DNA of 23,503 nucleotides from Alphaproteobacteria bacterium (GTDB lineage: Bacteria > Pseudomonadota > Alphaproteobacteria > Sphingomonadales > Sphingomonadaceae): the NCBI GenBank assembly GCA_005882415.1, contig VBAE01000220.1, forward strand, positions 1,786 to 25,288, written 5' to 3'. The notes beneath the pieces were generated by a model, which was not told the origin of the DNA, ran no database searches, and worked only from the letters and a program-made list of their open reading frames with translations. Shown piece after piece: positions 20,575 to 23,503 of the stretch; positions within the stretch are counted from its first letter, which is position 1, and each line of letters starts with the position of its first letter. The translations under genes and the position numbers were made by a program.

Positions 20575-21366
20575 TCAGCGGAGACGGGTGGCGAGGTGCC
20601 ACCAGGCCGGGTTTAGCGCTTCCGACGCGGCGTCGCGGTCGCTTTCCGAGGAGAAGAGGGCGAAACAAGTAGCGCCCGATCCCGACATGCGGACGAGGGT
20701 CGTGCCGGGTGCTTCGCGGAGAGCGGCGAGGACCTCGCCGATCTCTGGGACCAGGGGAAGCGCCGGCTCTTCCAGGTCGTTGCGGGAGGCTTCCGAGAGC
20801 GGGCCGCGGTCGACTCCGTCCCAGGCGGCGAAGACGGCGGCGGTGGAGAGGGGGACGCGCGGGTTGACGAGGAGGACGGGAGTTCCGGTGAGGGCGGTGT
20901 CGGCGGGGTGGAGATCGTCCCCCCTCCCCGTCCCCATTGCGGCCTGGCTGGCGAGGCAGGCGGGGACGTCGGCGCCGAGGCTTCGGGCGATGGCGTGGAG
21001 CTCCTCATCCGGCAGCTCGGCCTGCCACAGCCGCTGGAGCAGGCGCAGCGCTCCCGCCGCATCCGCAGAACCGCCGCCGATTCCGGAGGCGACCGGAAGG
21101 CGCTTGTCGAGGGTCAGCGCTGCGCCGGCGTCGATCCGAAGTTGGTCGCGCAGGGCATAAGCGGCGCGGAGGACGAGATTGTCCGGTCCCAGCGCCTCCG
21201 CGAACGGCCCCGTCACTTCGAGGCTCAGCGCGTCGGCAGGTTCGGCGGTCAGCGCGTCGCCATCCTCGCAGAAGGCGAACAGCGTCTCGATCCTATGATA
21301 GCCGTCAGCCTCCCGCGCCCGGACGTGGAGGGCGAGGTTGAGCTTGGCGTAGGCAGTCTCGCGCAT
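20575..21366 (-). CDS. ispE: 4-diphosphocytidyl-2-C-methyl-D-erythritol kinase
   Basis: IspE phosphorylates CDP-methylerythritol in the non-mevalonate isoprenoid pathway. The 263 residues carry the GHMP-kinase motifs: AYAKLNLALHV with Lys8, the ATP-binding loop LPVASGIGGGSADAA (90-104), catalytic Asp133 in LGADVPACL, and the C-terminal MSGSGATCFALF. It is slightly shorter than the 280-290 residues usual for the family. ATG 21366 shares its A with the TGA of the upstream TPR gene (TGATG), so translation is coupled. It is the last protein gene before the terminator at 20358-20391. Confidence 0.95.
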   Translation of the reverse strand: MRETAYAKLNLALHVRAREADGYHRIETLFAFCEDGDALTAEPADALSLEVTGPFAEALGPDNLVLRAAYALRDQLRIDAGAALTLDKRLPVASGIGGGSADAAGALRLLQRLWQAELPDEELHAIARSLGADVPACLASQAAMGTGRGDDLHPADTALTGTPVLLVNPRVPLSTAAVFAAWDGVDRGPLSEASRNDLEEPALPLVPEIGEVLAALREAPGTTLVRMSGSGATCFALFSSESDRDAASEALNPAWWHLATRLR

Positions 21367-23000
21367 CAGGGCGCGGCGAGGTCCGGCTTAAGCCCAGCGT
21401 CGATCTTCGCCCGGATTCGGGTCGACGCCTTAGTGTCGGCATAAGGCAGAGCCGCGTTCCAGGCGTAGCGCGCCTCGAAGCGGCGGCCGGCGCTGTAATA
21501 AGCGTCGCCGAGATGCTCGTTGACGGCCGGATCGGCGGGCTGGCCCTGGGCGGCGCGCTCCAGCGCCTGGATCGCCTCGCCCGTCTTGCCGCGCAGGAAC
21601 AGCGCCCAGCCCAGGGAATCGGTGATCGCCGCATCCTGCGGCTGCAAGCGGCTGGCCTCGCGGATCAATTTCTCGGCCTCGTCCAGATTCTCCCGCCTCT
21701 CGAGCTGGGAGTAGCCGAGATAGTTGAGGACCGTCGCTTCGTTGGGGGCGAGCCGGTAGGCCTCCTCGAGCGACGCCTTCGCCTCGGTCCACTTGCCCGC
21801 CTTCACCAGCGCGTCGCCCCGGAGGAAGCGCAGGGTCCAGGGGGCGAGCATGGTTTTGCCGGTGGGATCGGCGGCGATCGCCCGGGAATACGCGTCGGCG
21901 GCCTCGTCGGGGCGGCCGAGCTGGCGGTAGACATTGCCGAGGCGCATCCAGTCGAGCGCGGCGGCGCCCGGGCCGGCGACGGTGCTCCGCGCAAGGGCGA
22001 GCGCCTCTTCCCCTTTCCCCGTCTCGGCGAAAAGCTCGATCCGCCGGTCCTCGACTCCGGAGGCATAGGGATCGGCGGGCGAGATTCGAGCGAGCGCGGC
22101 GAGCGCGGCCTCGTTCCGGTCCTCGGCGTGGAGAAGGTCGGCGACGGCGAGCCAGGCATTGCCGTCGGATGGGTTCAAGAAGGTCGCGAGGCGGGCGAAG
22201 CTCAGGGTCAGCTCCGGCACGCGCTGGCCGGAGAGGTCGGACGCGATCCGCACCAGGAAATCGGCGATCCCCGCCGGCGCGGTATCGATCGCGCCCGGGA
22301 TCTTCTTCCCTGCCTCGATCGCCGCCGCGGCAGCGGAGGCTGCATCGCCGCCGCCCTTCAGCAGCGCAAGCGCCTGCTCGCGTTCGCCCTTGCGGGCGAG
22401 AAGCGCGGCGGCGGCAATCCGAAGCCGCTCGCCGCGTGCGTCGCCGCCGGCGGGGGTGAGGAGTTCGGCGACGCCCTGCTTCTCCTTGCCGGTGGCGAGG
22501 AGGATCAGCGGGCGATGCTCGGCGGTGTAGGTGGCGGCGAGCGTCTGCTCGGGCTTGGTCGCGAGCAGGGCGATCGGGTCGCCCTTGTGCGAGCCCAGAG
22601 CGACCCAGGCGCGCAGCGTCGGCGCCATGAAGGAGAAGACCTCGTCCTTGTCGATCCGGTCGACCTCGGCCGCCGCGGCTTTCCAGTCCTTGCGCTTCAC
22701 GGCATCGCCGAGCAGCAGCAGCCGAGCGTCCGGGGCGAGCTTGTCCTGCTTCTCGAGCGCCCGCGCGGCGGTCAAAGCAAGAGCTTCGTCGCCGATGCTG
22801 ATCGCGTGGGAGAGGGCGCTCGACGCCACCGTCTCGTCGCCCGGCGCGAGCGCCAGGGCGGCGGCATAGCCCCGCCCCGCCTGCGCGTCCTCGCCCACCG
22901 TCTGCGCCGCCCGTGCCTGCACATAGGTGCGAAGCGCGTCCTCGGGGCTCCGCGCCGCACCAGCGGGGGTGGCGCTGAGGAGCAGTGCGCCTGCGATCAA
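21366..23000 (-). CDS. TPR-repeat protein, probably exported
   Basis: The 544-residue product has a hydrophobic N-terminus ending in SATPAGAA, which looks like a signal peptide with cleavage after AGA, and then mostly helical repeats. Clear TPR units are in the C-terminal half: WMRLGNVYRQLGRPDEAADAY, TVLNYLGYSQLERRENLDEA, ITDSLGWALFLRGKTGEAI and VNEHLGDAYYSAGRRFEARY. The frame is open far upstream into the ETF-QO gene, but with no ATG or GTG near the junction. TTG at 23000, 1 bp after the ETF-QO stop, is the nearest usual start; an ATT at 23018 would add ITRTCS, giving a more typical basic N-terminus. Proteins of this type are often periplasmic scaffolds. The function is unknown. Confidence 0.85.
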   Translation of the reverse strand: MIAGALLLSATPAGAARSPEDALRTYVQARAAQTVGEDAQAGRGYAAALALAPGDETVASSALSHAISIGDEALALTAARALEKQDKLAPDARLLLLGDAVKRKDWKAAAAEVDRIDKDEVFSFMAPTLRAWVALGSHKGDPIALLATKPEQTLAATYTAEHRPLILLATGKEKQGVAELLTPAGGDARGERLRIAAAALLARKGEREQALALLKGGGDAASAAAAAIEAGKKIPGAIDTAPAGIADFLVRIASDLSGQRVPELTLSFARLATFLNPSDGNAWLAVADLLHAEDRNEAALAALARISPADPYASGVEDRRIELFAETGKGEEALALARSTVAGPGAAALDWMRLGNVYRQLGRPDEAADAYSRAIAADPTGKTMLAPWTLRFLRGDALVKAGKWTEAKASLEEAYRLAPNEATVLNYLGYSQLERRENLDEAEKLIREASRLQPQDAAITDSLGWALFLRGKTGEAIQALERAAQGQPADPAVNEHLGDAYYSAGRRFEARYAWNAALPYADTKASTRIRAKIDAGLKPDLAAP

Positions 23001-23001
23001 G

Positions 23002-23503
23002 CTACATGTTCGGGTAATTGGGGCCTCCTCCGCCTTCCGGAACGACCCAGTTGATGTTCTGGGTCGGGTCCTTGATGTCGCAAGTCTTGCAGTGGACGCA
23101 GTTCTGGGCGTTGATCTGGAGCCGCGGCCGCCCGCCTTCCTCGACGAACTCATAAACGCCCGCCGGGCAATAACGCTGCTCGGGCCCGTCATATTCGGCG
23201 AGGTTGACCTCGACCGGGATGGCCGGGTCCTTCAGCGTCAGGTGGATCGGCTGGTCTTCCTCATGATTGGTGTTGGAGAGGAAGACGGAGGAGAGGCGGT
23301 CGAAGCTGATCACGCCGTCCGGCTTTGGATAGACGATCGGCGGGACCATGTCCTTGCGCCACAGGCTCTCATTGTCCTTGTGGTGCTTCATCGTGAACGG
23401 GAGGCCGATGCGGAGCGTGCGCATCCACATGTCGATCCCCGCGAGCAAAGTGCCGGCGGTGCCGCCGAACTTCGCCACCAGCGGCTCGACATTGCGCACC
23501 GTC
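23002..23503 (-). CDS. Electron transfer flavoprotein-ubiquinone oxidoreductase (C-terminal part; start outside the window)
   Basis: ETF-QO passes electrons from acyl-CoA dehydrogenases, via ETF, to ubiquinone at the membrane. Only the last 166 residues are present. They show KDNESLWRKDMVPPIVYPKP, HLTLKDP, the [4Fe-4S] ligand pattern YCPAGVYEF and NCVHCKTCDIKDPTQNINW, and the conserved tail ending GGGGPNYPNM. Four cysteines for the cluster are intact. The stop TAG at 23004-23002 is followed 1 bp later by the TTG of the TPR gene. Sequence identity in these motifs makes the assignment secure. Confidence 0.95.
   Translation of the reverse strand, partial: TVRNVEPLVAKFGGTAGTLLAGIDMWMRTLRIGLPFTMKHHKDNESLWRKDMVPPIVYPKPDGVISFDRLSSVFLSNTNHEEDQPIHLTLKDPAIPVEVNLAEYDGPEQRYCPAGVYEFVEEGGRPRLQINAQNCVHCKTCDIKDPTQNINWVVPEGGGGPNYPNM

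Noticed and set aside
21513..23054. 513-codon plus-strand open frame opposite the TPR gene
   Set aside because: The minus-strand frame has clear TPR repeats; this one has none.
1..23503. CRISPR array, prophage, insertion sequence or defence island
   Set aside because: No spaced direct repeats, integrase, transposase or phage structural genes were seen.

Overview
The window is 23.5 kb of gene-dense, GC-rich DNA. It most resembles a chromosomal region of an alphaproteobacterium of the Sphingomonadales (Sphingomonas-like). Support: a ChpT-type histidine phosphotransferase beside cheA, an RpoH with a clear RpoH box, the ffs-dnaX-ybaB block with a small alphaproteobacterial SRP RNA, an ornithine decarboxylase beside a deoxyhypusine-synthase-like gene (Sphingomonas sensu stricto accumulates homospermidine), and dispersed REP-like palindromes. 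No phage, transposase, CRISPR array, tRNA or rRNA was seen.

Layout. 1-2379 (minus): 5'-anchored part of cheA (runs off the left edge) and chpT, separated by two copies of a ~94-bp inverted-repeat element. 2536-5431 (plus): rluD, rpoH, mtgA. 5428-7556 (minus): ybaB, dnaX and the SRP RNA gene ffs. 7582-8111 (minus): a parD-parE toxin-antitoxin pair whose toxin has no ATG, GTG or TTG at the expected start. 8247-10753 (minus): two translationally coupled cysteine desulfurases, the second fused in frame to a [2Fe-2S] ferredoxin domain. 10866-12010: an alpha/beta hydrolase, a small membrane protein and a small unknown ORF. 12092-15657: a threonine/serine dehydratase, divergent from an ornithine decarboxylase with a structured leader, then a DHS-like synthase. 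15695-16674: a secreted Rap1a/Tai-like protein and a MAPEG protein. 16631-20318 (minus): operon of a crotonase-fold protein, a lipoprotein, bifunctional NAD(P)HX repair enzyme and an rRNA uracil-C5 methyltransferase. 20358-23503 (minus): end of the ETF-ubiquinone oxidoreductase gene, a TPR protein, ispE and a strong intrinsic terminator.

How it works together. Most genes are housekeeping: RNA modification (rluD, rlmD-like), heat-shock sigma factor, cell wall (mtgA), DNA replication (dnaX), protein targeting (ffs), isoprenoids (ispE), metabolite repair (nnr) and sulfur mobilisation. Coupling is tight: three 4-bp GTGA stop/start overlaps, one TGATG overlap, one zero-gap junction, and three convergent pairs with overlapping 3' ends. 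The points most worth a second look are the desulfurase-ferredoxin fusion, the odc leader in which an 11-bp helix covers the Shine-Dalgarno of a TTG-initiated gene overlapped by a 31-codon leader ORF, the odc/DHS-like pair as a probable homospermidine route, and the parE start codon. All statements come from reading the sequence; no database search was run.
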